NCBI GenBank assembly: GCA_963843455.1
Contig: CAWJKE010000007.1
Location: 496,001-560,000 of the forward strand
Source of the DNA: CAIQPS01 sp963843455
GTDB taxonomy: Bacteria; Actinomycetota; Thermoleophilia; RBG-16-64-13
Length of the DNA: 64,000 bases
Direction: 5' to 3'
The number at the start of each line of letters is the position of its first letter. Position 1 is the first letter of the stretch. Shown piece after piece: positions 53,285 to 62,880 of this stretch. Made by a program: the position numbers and the translations under genes. A model generated the notes under the pieces. It saw only the letters and a list, made by a program, of their open reading frames with translations, was not told where the DNA came from and ran no database searches.

Positions 53285-55017
53285 CTAGTCCTCGACCACC
53301 GGAACCAGCCTTTGCGCGTCCACGTCGAGTAGGCCGTCCAGAGTGAGCCTCAGGCGGGGGATCACGCTCAAGGTGATGAAGCTCAGCATCATGAACGGCT
53401 CCTCGGCATCCACTCCAAGCCCCGCAGCCGCGGCTTCCAGCGCGCGCAACCGTCGCGCGACCACGTGGGCCGGGAGATCGGTCATCAGGCCGGCCAGCGG
53501 GAGCGGAAGAATCTGAGTCATCTCTCCCTTGACAACGGCCAGTCCGCCGCCGGCCGCCGCCACGGCGCGCGCGGCGGCGAGCATGTCGGCGGGGTCGGTC
53601 CCCACAACGAGCAGGTGATGAGCATCGTGGGCGATCGTCGTAGCGATCGCGCCGCTCCGCAGGCCGAGCCCGCTGACCAGACCGTGGCCCACCCGGTTCC
53701 GCCCGTCCGCTGACCCCGAGGCGGGGCGGCGCTCGACCAGGGCTGCCAGGCAGATGTCTTTCGCGAGGTCGGGCAGCACCCGGCCGCCCTTGGACGTCAC
53801 CTCCACGAACCGTTCGTCGCTGACGATGGCCCGCTCGGTCAGATGGATCGCCCGCGCGCGGTGTCGGCCGTCCGCGGCGGGCGGGGCAAGCGCGTCGGGT
53901 CGGACAGTTCGAGGCGGAAGGGAGGCGACGCCAGGCCGGGGGTGGCCGGCAGGGGAACCACGAGAACCCCCTCGTGAGCGACGACGGTACCGGCCTGAAT
54001 GACTTCCCGGGGGTGCGGAAAGGCGGGGTCCTCCACTATGAGGATGTCCGCTCGATAGCCGGGAGTGAGGCTGCCGCGGTCGTGAAGACGGTAGAGGGTC
54101 GCCGGGTTTACGGTCGCCGCACGAAGGGAGTCCGCGACCGGAACTCCGGCCCGGCAAAGGGCGGCGACCACTCCGTCGAGATGATGGTGCTCTGCGAGCG
54201 CAGCCGCGTTGCGGTCGTCGGTGCACAGGGCCGTTCGTTCGGTGCCGTACTCGACGAGGAAGGGAAGCGCGCGCACCAGATCACGCGCGGCAGAGCCTTC
54301 GCGGATGAGGGTCCACATGCCGAGCCGCCTTCGCTCGAGCAGCAGTTCGGGGTCGGAGGTCTCGTGATCGGTGATGGGCCCGGCGACCATATATGCAGCC
54401 AGTTGCCGTCCGGTGACGTCCGGAGCGTGTCCGTCGACCACCCGATGCCCGGACAGATCGAACAGACGACCCGAAGCCTCCCCGGAGATGAGCCCCATGT
54501 AGTCCATGGCCTCGCCCATGCCGGTGACGCCGTCGCGGGCCAAGAGATCGGCGACGTCGGCGGCGTCCAGCCGGCCGGCGGCATACTCGAACGGGGACGC
54601 CGGCACCGTGGTGGGGATCATGATGCGCAGATCGAGCGGCAAACCCGCGCGAGCTTCGAGGTAGAAATCGATCCCTTTCCGACCCATCACGTTCGTTATC
54701 TCGTGGGGCTCGGAGAGTGTGGTGGTGATGCCGTGCACTACGAGAGCCTCTGCAAAACGGGAAGGAGAGAGCAGCGACGTCTCGGGATGCACGTGGGCGT
54801 CGATGAAGCCGGGGAGCACGAAGGCGCCCCGAGCGTCGATGACCCTCTCAGCTTCCCCAGGATACTGACCGACGCCGGCGATCAAGGAGCCGCAGACGGC
54901 CACGTCGGCGGCGAACATCTCCCCTGTGAAGGGCGAAAAGACACGGCCGCCCCTAATCAGGAGGGTCGGCGGGTCGAGCGCCAAGGCCACCCGGCGGCAT
55001 TGTTCACGTTCGCGCAT
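53285..55017 (-). CDS. ade: Adenine deaminase, reading frame broken by -1 shift
   Basis: Amidohydrolase converting adenine to hypoxanthine in purine salvage. The N-terminal frame (ATG 55017) has the metal motif PGFIDAHVHPETSLL, SEPHEITNVMG and FLVEYGTERTALCTDD, then leaves frame in a CG-repeat tract near 53849-53860. The next frame resumes AIHLTERAIVSDERFVEV and carries GLVSGLGLRSGAIATTIAHD and HLLVVGTDPADML to the stop at 53285. This is a shift of -1 (one base lost), unlike the other breaks in the window. Joined length is about 577 residues, normal for Ade. Confidence 0.87.
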
Positions 55018-55032
55018 ACTATGCACTAGAAT
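55003..55032 (+). promoter_or_regulatory. Promoter of the ACT-liv-paaK operon, overlapping the ade promoter region
   Basis: TTCACG (55003-55008), 18 bp, TAGAAT (55027-55032). On the other strand TATTCT (complement of 55028-55033) lies 10 bp before the ade ATG, so the two -10 boxes occupy the same bases and the genes could not be initiated simultaneously. Confidence 0.45.
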
Positions 55033-55090
55033 AACCTGCGCTCCGGCCTGGCGGACCGGACTTGGACTCAGATCGTGGTTGGGGGTATCA

Positions 55091-55501
55091 GTGAGCGTTC
55101 CGCAACTCTCGGTGTTCGTCGAGAACAAGCCTGGCCATCTGGCCGAGACGCTCGACACGCTGGCCAAGGTGGCCATCAATGTCCACTCGTTCACGATAGC
55201 CGACACCAGCGACTACGGGATACTCCGCTTGGTGGTCGACCACGTGGAGCGTGCGAAACAGGCGCTTGGACAAGCCGGGTATGTGGTGGTGGAGCATGCT
55301 GTGGTCCGCGCGCTGCTTCCCGATCAGCCCGGAGCCCTGGCCGCGGTCGTCCGGCTCATCTCTGAATCCGGTCTGGACATTGAATACGTGTACCAGGGGA
55401 ACCGCGATACCCTTCTCGTGAGGACCGAGGAGCTCGAGCGCATGGAGGAGCTTCTCGTCGAAGCCGGTTTCCGGGTGCTTGGCCCCGGCGACCTGGCTTG
55501 A
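55091..55501 (+). CDS. Tandem ACT-domain protein
   Basis: A 136-residue protein made of two ACT domains: LSVFVENKPGHLAETLDTLA (1-70) and VRALLPDQPGALAAVVRLIS (71-136). ACT domains bind amino acids. This two-domain type is commonly encoded next to phenylacetate-CoA ligase genes, and one lies 4.7 kb downstream in the same run. GTG 55091 follows a GGGGG run; the open frame upstream has no support. Probably an amino-acid sensor for the operon (inference). Confidence 0.82.
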   Translation: MSVPQLSVFVENKPGHLAETLDTLAKVAINVHSFTIADTSDYGILRLVVDHVERAKQALGQAGYVVVEHAVVRALLPDQPGALAAVVRLISESGLDIEYVYQGNRDTLLVRTEELERMEELLVEAGFRVLGPGDLA

Positions 55502-55523
55502 CGCACGCGGGACGGCGCCGGTC

Positions 55524-56402
55524 GTGACCTCCGACCAGTTTCTCCAGTACATCTTCAGCGGCATCACCAGCGGCAGCGTGTACGCGCTGACGGCCATCGG
55601 CTTCACCCTGGTGTTCAGCGCCACCCACATCATCAACTTCGCCCAGGGACAGATGGTGATGCTCGGGGGGATGCTGGGAGTCAGCCTCTACGAAGCCGGC
55701 CTGCCCATGTGGGCATGCTTTCTCGGCGCCGTCGTGATGGTGGCGCTTATAAGCGTGGGGATGGAAGAGGTGGCCATACGGCCCCTCATGAAGAAGGGCG
55801 TCCTGGCGCAGATAATCGCTACTGTGGGCGCCTCCTTCGTACTCGAGACGGCGGCGATGCTCATCTGGGGACGCGACGCCAAGACAATGCCGGCATTCTC
55901 GGGCGAGGATCCCATCACCATCGGCAAGGCCACCATCGTCCCTCAGACGCTGTGGGTGCTGGGCCTCACCCTTGTCGTCGTGGTGGCGCTCACCCTCTTC
56001 TATCGAAAGACCCTTTTCGGCATCGCTATCCGGGCGTGCGCTGTCAACCCGGGTGCCGCCCGTCTGCAAGGTATCTCGTACCGGCGGGTGGTCCTGTTCA
56101 CCTTCGCCCTCACGGGCGGCATAGCGGCGGCGGCCGGGGTAATGATCACCCCGATCAGTTTCGTCAGTTACTCGTCGGGCACTTTGCTGGGCTTGAAGGG
56201 TTTCGCAGCGGCGACGCTGGGCGGGCTGGGGAACCCCCTGGGGGCGGTCGTGGGCGGGTTCGCCCTCGGTATCATCGAGGCGCTTGGCATCGGGGTGGTA
56301 TCGGCCGGGTACAAGGACGCGATCGCCTTCGTGATCCTGTTGATCGTCCTGTTCGTGCGCCCGGCCGGCCTGCTCGGCGCGCGGGTGGTCAGCCGGCAAT
56401 GA
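55524..56402 (+). CDS. livH: Branched-chain amino-acid type ABC permease LivH
   Basis: Integral membrane permease of a HAAT-family importer. Family opening QYIFSGITSGSVYALTAIGF and IINFAQGQMVMLGG are present, with about eight hydrophobic segments. GTG 55524 (292 residues) gives the standard N-terminus; the longer frame from 55479 overlaps the ACT gene. livM follows with an ATGA overlap. Substrates of such systems range from branched-chain to aromatic amino acids or aromatic acids. Confidence 0.92.
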   Translation: MTSDQFLQYIFSGITSGSVYALTAIGFTLVFSATHIINFAQGQMVMLGGMLGVSLYEAGLPMWACFLGAVVMVALISVGMEEVAIRPLMKKGVLAQIIATVGASFVLETAAMLIWGRDAKTMPAFSGEDPITIGKATIVPQTLWVLGLTLVVVVALTLFYRKTLFGIAIRACAVNPGAARLQGISYRRVVLFTFALTGGIAAAAGVMITPISFVSYSSGTLLGLKGFAAATLGGLGNPLGAVVGGFALGIIEALGIGVVSAGYKDAIAFVILLIVLFVRPAGLLGARVVSRQ

Positions 56403-57391
56403 CGGCGGGCGCATTCGTGCGCAGGCACGCCGGCTACCTGGCGTTCGCCGTGATCGTCATGACGATCCCCGCGTACCTGTCCAACGACTACTACCTGTCG
56501 GTCCTCGCCTTCGCGGCCACCAGATTCATGATGGCCCTGGGGATCAGTCTGCTCCTGGGGCAGGCCGGGCAGATCTCGCTTGGCCAGGCGGCCTTCGTCG
56601 GCATAGGGGCATACGGCTCGGCCATCTTGACCACCCGGCTTGGTTTCAATCCTTGGGTGGCGATGCTCGTGGCCGCGGTTCTCGCAGCCGCCATTGCCGG
56701 GCTGGTGGGCATCCCCACTCTCAAGCTCAAGGGCTACTACCTGGCCATGGCGACGTTGGGCATCAACGAGATCATCTACATTTTGCTCGTGCAACTGAAG
56801 CCCCTCACCAACGGGACGGACGGCATAACCGGCATACCCTCCCTGTCCATAGGCGGCCTCGACCTCGGCAGCCCGCGGGCCTATCACGTGGTCGTGTGGG
56901 GGGTCGCGCTGGTCATGTTCAGGTTGGCCCTCAACCTGTGCCGTTCACGCGTCGGCCGCTCGCTGCGCGCGGTGCGCCTTTCGGAGCCGGCCGCGGAGTC
57001 GCTCGGTGTAGATTCCTCATACCGCAAGGTGCAGGTGTTCATCGTGGCCGCGGTGTTCGCGAGCATCGCGGGGAGCTTCGACGCGCACTACGTGCACTAC
57101 GTGAGCCCCGAGAGCTACACCATCACGTTCTCCATCATCCTGGTGACCGGGGTCATCATCGGAGGGCTGCGGACTCTGTGGGGGGCGGTGTGGGGGACGA
57201 TGGTCATCGTTATCTTGCCCGAGCTGCTCAAACGGGTGAACGAGGACTTGACGAACCTTGTGTTCGGCGTCCTGCTGATCGCGATCATGGTGCTGTCGGG
57301 TGGGGGGGCCAACAGCGTGTGGCCGCGGCTGAGAGGTCTGTGGCCCCGGCCGTCCGGGGACGACGCCGGTCGCTCGGTGTCGGAGGACTAG
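56399..57391 (+). CDS. livM: Branched-chain amino-acid type ABC permease LivM
   Basis: Second permease subunit, 330 residues with about nine hydrophobic segments. Diagnostic stretches: LLLGQAGQISLGQAAFVGIG, LKLKGYYLAMATLGINEII and ESYTITFSIILVTGVIIGGL. ATG 56399 overlaps the livH stop (ATGA). The open frame further upstream is a shadow of livH. Confidence 0.92.
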   Translation: MTAGAFVRRHAGYLAFAVIVMTIPAYLSNDYYLSVLAFAATRFMMALGISLLLGQAGQISLGQAAFVGIGAYGSAILTTRLGFNPWVAMLVAAVLAAAIAGLVGIPTLKLKGYYLAMATLGINEIIYILLVQLKPLTNGTDGITGIPSLSIGGLDLGSPRAYHVVVWGVALVMFRLALNLCRSRVGRSLRAVRLSEPAAESLGVDSSYRKVQVFIVAAVFASIAGSFDAHYVHYVSPESYTITFSIILVTGVIIGGLRTLWGAVWGTMVIVILPELLKRVNEDLTNLVFGVLLIAIMVLSGGGANSVWPRLRGLWPRPSGDDAGRSVSED

Positions 57392-57398
57392 GCCGGCC

Positions 57399-58163
57399 AT
57401 GCCCTTACTCAGCGTGCAAAGCGTCTCCAAGAGGTTTGGCGGCCTCGACGCCCTCAAGCAGGTGACGTTCGGGGTGTATCGAGACCAGATAAAGGCGCTC
57501 ATCGGCCCGAACGGGGCAGGCAAGACCACCTTGTTCAACATCGCATCCGGTTCGTACAGGCCCACCGAGGGCCGGGTCCTTTTCGGCGACGTCGACGTCT
57601 CCGGCAAAGCCCCGCACCAGATATGCCGCATGGGAGTCGGTCGGACCTTTCAGCACAGCCTGGTGTTCGACGACATGACCGTCCTCGAGAACGTCGCGGT
57701 CGGGCGCTATTCTCGGACGAGAGCCGGTCTGTTCTCGGGGGCGCTCACCCTGCCCAGGCATCGCAGGGAGGAGGAAGAGACGTTCAAGGCCGCGCACGAG
57801 GCCTTGCGGCGCGTAGGCCTCGACCGTGTGGCTGACGAGCCGGCGGAGAACCTCCCCATGGGCGAGCGCCACCTGCTCGAGATCGCCCGGGCCCTGGCGT
57901 CTGGGCCTCAGCTCTTGCTTCTGGACGAGCCGGCCGCGGGGCTCAACGAGGACGAGACCCGGCGTCTAGCTGATACTGTGAGGAAAATTCGGGACGATGG
58001 TGTGACCGTGTTGCTGGTCGAACACGACATGACCTTTGTCATGGAGATATCTGACGAAGTGGTGGTCCTCGACTACGGCAAGAAGATCGCCGAGGGGCCG
58101 CCGCTCATGATCCAGAACAACGAAGAAGTGATCAAGGCGTATTTGGGAGAGGAGTTGGAATGA
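57399..58163 (+). CDS. livG: ABC transporter ATP-binding protein LivG
   Basis: ATPase of the Liv importer. Walker A GPNGAGKTTLFNIASG, signature region LPMGERHLLEIARALA, Walker B LLLLDEPAAGL and the switch His (VEHDMTFVM) are all present. The signature is MGERH in place of the usual SGGQ/YGQQ. 254 residues; overlaps livK by 4 bp. Confidence 0.92.
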   Translation: MPLLSVQSVSKRFGGLDALKQVTFGVYRDQIKALIGPNGAGKTTLFNIASGSYRPTEGRVLFGDVDVSGKAPHQICRMGVGRTFQHSLVFDDMTVLENVAVGRYSRTRAGLFSGALTLPRHRREEEETFKAAHEALRRVGLDRVADEPAENLPMGERHLLEIARALASGPQLLLLDEPAAGLNEDETRRLADTVRKIRDDGVTVLLVEHDMTFVMEISDEVVVLDYGKKIAEGPPLMIQNNEEVIKAYLGEELE

Positions 58164-59422
58164 CAAATCCAGAGGTCAAGAGGAGAGGCTCACGCCGCCG
58201 GGCCGTTCGACTCGCCGTCGTGCTGATGCTATTGGGCGCGCTCGCGCTGGTCGGGCTGGTAGCGGCAGGGTGCGGCGGGGAGACGACCACGACGACCGCG
58301 GCCGGAGGAGGGACCTCGACCACCGCGGCGGCAGCGGCCCCGACAGGGGACCCCGTCGTGATCGGCGCCATCGTGTCGGCCACCGGGCCGGGAGCGGCCT
58401 TGGGCGAACAGGAGCGCAACACCCTCAAGATGCAGCAGGATCTCATCAATGCGGCCGGCGGCGTGCTGGGCCGGCCCCTGACGATCGTCATCGAGGACGA
58501 CAAGAGCGACCCAAAGGAAGCGGTGACGGCGGCCAACAAGCTGCTGCAGCAAGACAAGGCCGTGGCGCTCATCGCCTCCACGATCTCTTCGTCGGCCCTA
58601 GCGGTCAAGCCGATCACGGCGCAGAAGGGCATCCCGCAGATAGCCATGGCGGCCGCCAACGACATCACCGACAAGGCGCCGATCGACTGGATCTGGCGGA
58701 CCCCGCAGAAGGATGCGCTCGCCGTCCAGAGGGCGCTCGACTACATCGCCAACACGCTGAAGTTGAAGAAGATCGCGGTGCTGCATGACGAGAACGCGTT
58801 CGGCTCCTCAGGAGACGCCGAGATCGCCAAACAGGCGCCGAGCTTCGGTCTGGAGGTCGTGGCTTCGGAATCGTACAAGACGAACGATACCGACATGACC
58901 GCGCAGTTGACCAAGATCAAGGGCGCGAACCCCGAGGCCCTCGTCGTGTGGGGGACGAACCCGGGACCGGCCCTGGTTGCCAAGAACATGAAACAACTGG
59001 GCATGACCATCCCGTACATCGGTAGCCACGGCATCGCCAATCAGACGTTCATCAAACTGGCCGGTGACGCCGCGGAAGGCGTTGTCTTCCCCGCCGGTCG
59101 CCTGCTGGTGCCGAGCTCCATAACCGATCCCAACCAGAAGACTGTCACCGACAAGTTCATCAGCGACTACCAGGCTGCCTACGGCTCCCCGCCCAACCCG
59201 TTCGCCGGCTACGCGTTTGAGGCCATCACGCTTCTGGCCGACGCCATCAAGAGGGCGGGCAGCACCGACGCCGCCGCTATCCAGACGGCTCTCGATTCCA
59301 CCACGGGGTTCCCCGGTCCCGACGGGCTCTACAACTACACCAAGACCAACCACGACGGACTCGTGGCCTCCGACATGATCATGGTCAAGATCCAGGGAGG
59401 CACCTGGGTGCTGGCCGAATAG
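58160..59422 (+). CDS. livK: Branched-chain amino-acid type substrate-binding lipoprotein LivK
   Basis: Extracytoplasmic solute receptor. The signal (LAVVLMLLGALALVGLVAAGC) ends in a lipobox, Cys ~39, followed by a Thr/Gly/Ala-rich tether and a type I periplasmic-binding fold (VVIGAIVSATGPGAALGEQE, GGVLGRPLTIVIEDDKSDPK, FAGYAFEAITLLADAIKRAG). 420 residues. It is placed between the two ATPase genes rather than at the head of the operon. Ligand cannot be told from sequence. Confidence 0.92.
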   Translation: MTNPEVKRRGSRRRAVRLAVVLMLLGALALVGLVAAGCGGETTTTTAAGGGTSTTAAAAAPTGDPVVIGAIVSATGPGAALGEQERNTLKMQQDLINAAGGVLGRPLTIVIEDDKSDPKEAVTAANKLLQQDKAVALIASTISSSALAVKPITAQKGIPQIAMAAANDITDKAPIDWIWRTPQKDALAVQRALDYIANTLKLKKIAVLHDENAFGSSGDAEIAKQAPSFGLEVVASESYKTNDTDMTAQLTKIKGANPEALVVWGTNPGPALVAKNMKQLGMTIPYIGSHGIANQTFIKLAGDAAEGVVFPAGRLLVPSSITDPNQKTVTDKFISDYQAAYGSPPNPFAGYAFEAITLLADAIKRAGSTDAAAIQTALDSTTGFPGPDGLYNYTKTNHDGLVASDMIMVKIQGGTWVLAE

Positions 59423-59467
59423 GCGGCAGCACGCAGGGCGCGAGCTTGGCGGAACGGAGCGACGTAC

Positions 59468-60237
<770 letters not shown>

Positions 60238-60238
<1 letters not shown>

Positions 60239-61551
60239 TGATGAACGAGATCTGGAACCCTGAGTACGAGACGATGAGTAGGGAGGAACTGCGCGAGCTG
60301 CAGTTCAAGCGGCTGCAGATGACGCTGCGCTGGACCTACGAGAACGTCTCCTTCCACCACGACCGCTGGTCGGCGATGAAGCTCAAACCCTCGGATATCC
60401 GGTCCCTGGAAGACTTGGGAAAACTCCCCTTCACCGTCAAGAGCGACTTCAAGGCGGCATACCCCTACGGATTGTTCGCTCTGCCTCTGGAGAAGATCAT
60501 CCGCATCCATTCAACGTCGGGGACCATTTCGAACCCCACCGTGGTCGGCTACAGCCGAGGCGACCTCAACACCTGGTCCGAGTTGTGTGCCCGGGTGGCT
60601 GTGGCCGGTGGGGCCCGGTCGCACGACGTGGCGCAGATCAGCTTCGAGTACGGCCTGACCACCGGCGCGTTCGGCATGCACGCCGGGTTGGAGCGAGTGG
60701 GCGTTACCGTCGTGCCGGCCTCCACCGGGAACACGCAGCGCCAGTTGCAGATCATGCGGGACTTCAAGACCACGGTCCTCGTGGGCACGCCCTCGTACGT
60801 GATGCACATGACCGAGGTGGCGTCCCTGCTCGGCTACGACCTGAAGGCGATGGAACTCAGGGTGGCTCTGCTGGGGTCCGAGCCGTGGACCAACCAGGTT
60901 CGCGACGAACTTGAGAGGCGCAGCGGCATGTCCGCCAGCGACATCTACGGGCTCTCGGAGGTCATCGGCCCCGGGGTTTCGTACGAGTGCTGGAACAAGG
61001 ACGGTCTTCACATAAGCGAGGACCACTTCATCGTGGAGGTGGTCGACCCGGCGACGGGAGAGCCGCTACCCGATGGCAAAGAGGGGGAGCTAGTGTTCAC
61101 CTCGCTGACCAAGGAGGCGGTCCCGGTGATCCGCTACCGCAGCGGCGACCTGGCCAGCATGAGCAATCGGCCGTGCGCCTGCGGGAGAGTGTTCTCGCGC
61201 CACAGCAAGGTATACGCCCGAACCGACGACATGCTCATCATCCGCGGTGTGAACGTGTACCCCTCGTCCATAGAGGCCGTCCTGCACGACATAGAGGGCG
61301 TCGAGCCCCGGTACCGGATGATCGTGTTTCGCGAAGGCGCTCTCGACCAACTCGAGATCCAGATCGAGGTGGAGCCGTCGTTCATGGCCGACACAGTCCG
61401 CAGGCTGCAGACCTTCCAGCAGCACGTGGAAGAGCGCATGCGGCAAGAGCTGGGCATACGGCCCCGGGTGCGTCTGGTAGAGCCGAGGACCATTCCCGAC
61501 TCGCCGGACCAGTCCGGCTGGGTGATCGACGGTCGGGGCCGAGCCGGGTAG
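60238..61551 (+). CDS. paaK: Phenylacetate-CoA ligase family protein
   Basis: AMP-forming acyl-CoA ligase of the PaaK family, 437 residues. The family start (ELQFKRLQMTLRWTYENVSF), the phosphate-binding loop STSGTISNPTVVGYSRGDL, YGLSEVIGPGVSYEC, YRSGDLA and a C-terminal DDMLIIRGVNVYPSSIE are clear. With the ACT-domain protein and a Liv importer it suggests uptake and CoA activation of an aromatic acid, for example phenylacetate or an indole/aryl acid from amino-acid breakdown (inference). No iorAB or paa ring-oxygenase genes are nearby. Confidence 0.9.
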
Positions 61552-61559
61552 GGCGTATC

Positions 61560-61568
61560 TGGTACACT
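61560..61568 (+). promoter_or_regulatory. Extended -10 promoter of metK
   Basis: TGG-TACACT forms an extended -10 (TGn plus a 4/6 hexamer) just after the paaK stop. The ~60-nt leader contains AGGGGCG/CGCCCTT pairing around GCAAGA. No SAM riboswitch core was recognised. Confidence 0.4.
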
Positions 61569-61633
61569 GCGCGGACGGCACTAGAGGGGCGGCAAGACGC
61601 CCTTGCGAGCGATATTCCTGGAGGTCAAGAGCG

Positions 61634-62845
61634 GTGGAGAACCATGATTTCGTGTTCACGTCGGAGTCGGTGAGCGAGGGACATCCCGACAAGATTGCCG
61701 ACCAGATCTCGGACGCCGTGCTCGACGCGGTATTGCGGGACGATCCTACCGGTCACGTCGCCTGCGAGACGCTCATAACCACGGGCCTCGTCGTTGTCTC
61801 CGGCGAGATCTCCACCAGCACCTACGTGGACGTGCCTTCGCTCGTACGCAAGACCATCGAACGCATCGGCTACACCAGGGCCAAGTACGGCTTTGACGCG
61901 TCTACCTGTGGCGTCATCACCACCCTCCACGAGCAGTCCCCCGACATCAATCAGGGGGTGCAGGCTGCCCTCGAATGCCGTGTGGATCCCACTGACCAGG
62001 ACGCGCTGGACTGCCAGGGGGCGGGCGACCAGGGGATGATGTTCGGCTACGCCTGCCGGGATACGGCCGAACTCATGCCCATGCCTATCTCACTTGCTCA
62101 TCGCCTTGTCCACCGCCTCAGCGAGGTCCGGAAGGGCTGCGTCGTCCCGTACCTGCGCCCCGACAGCAAGAGCCAGGTGACTGTCAAGTACTCGAACGGC
62201 AGACCGGAGTTCATCACCGCGGTGGTGCTCTCCACCCAGCACGCCGACGGCATCGACATCAACACGTTGATGCGGCCCGACCTGATCGATCACGTCATCA
62301 AGCCGGTGCTCCCCGAAGGCCTGTACGACCCCGAATTCATCAAGACCAAGTTGTTCGTGAACCCCACCGGCAAGTTCGTCATCGGCGGACCGATGGGCGA
62401 CACCGGTCTTACCGGTCGCAAGATCATCGTCGACACCTACGGGGGCTGGGGTCGTCACGGCGGCGGCGCGTTTTCGGGCAAGGACCCCTCGAAGGTCGAC
62501 CGCTCCGCGGCTTACGCCGCCCGCTACGTCGCCAAGAACGTGGTGGCAGCCGGGCTGGCCGATCGGTGTGAGGTGCAGATCGCATACGCCATCGGCGTGG
62601 CCCATCCGGTAAGCGTTATGGTCGAGTGCTTCGGCACCGAGAATGTGAGCCAGGCGACCATCCAGGAACTCATCCTCAGCCACTTCGACCTGCGCCCGGC
62701 GGCCATCATCCGCGATCTCAGGCTGCTCCGACCCATCTACGAGAAGACTGCCGCTTACGGCCACTTTGGGCGCGAGGATGCCGACTTCACCTGGGAGAGC
62801 ACCGACAAGGCCCAGGCCCTCCGCAGTGACGCGGGTCTGAACTAG
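61634..62845 (+). CDS. metK: S-adenosylmethionine synthetase
   Basis: Makes SAM from methionine and ATP; SAM feeds the radical-SAM enzymes MiaB and RimO encoded in the same window. Signatures: FTSESVSEGHPDKIADQISD, GAGDQGMMFGYAC and the GGGAFSGKDPSKVDRSAAYA loop. GTG 61634 has GGAGG 9 nt upstream; 403 residues. A CCGCCG/CGGCGG hairpin (62854-62871) lies between it and priA. Confidence 0.96.
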   Translation: MENHDFVFTSESVSEGHPDKIADQISDAVLDAVLRDDPTGHVACETLITTGLVVVSGEISTSTYVDVPSLVRKTIERIGYTRAKYGFDASTCGVITTLHEQSPDINQGVQAALECRVDPTDQDALDCQGAGDQGMMFGYACRDTAELMPMPISLAHRLVHRLSEVRKGCVVPYLRPDSKSQVTVKYSNGRPEFITAVVLSTQHADGIDINTLMRPDLIDHVIKPVLPEGLYDPEFIKTKLFVNPTGKFVIGGPMGDTGLTGRKIIVDTYGGWGRHGGGAFSGKDPSKVDRSAAYAARYVAKNVVAAGLADRCEVQIAYAIGVAHPVSVMVECFGTENVSQATIQELILSHFDLRPAAIIRDLRLLRPIYEKTAAYGHFGREDADFTWESTDKAQALRSDAGLN

Positions 62846-62880
62846 GCGGTCCTCCGCCGCAAGAACGGCGGGGTGAGCTG

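Noticed and set aside
61569..61633. SAM riboswitch before metK
   Set aside because: The leader is only ~60 nt with one short stem; no SAM-I, SAM-II or SAM-IV core can be fitted.
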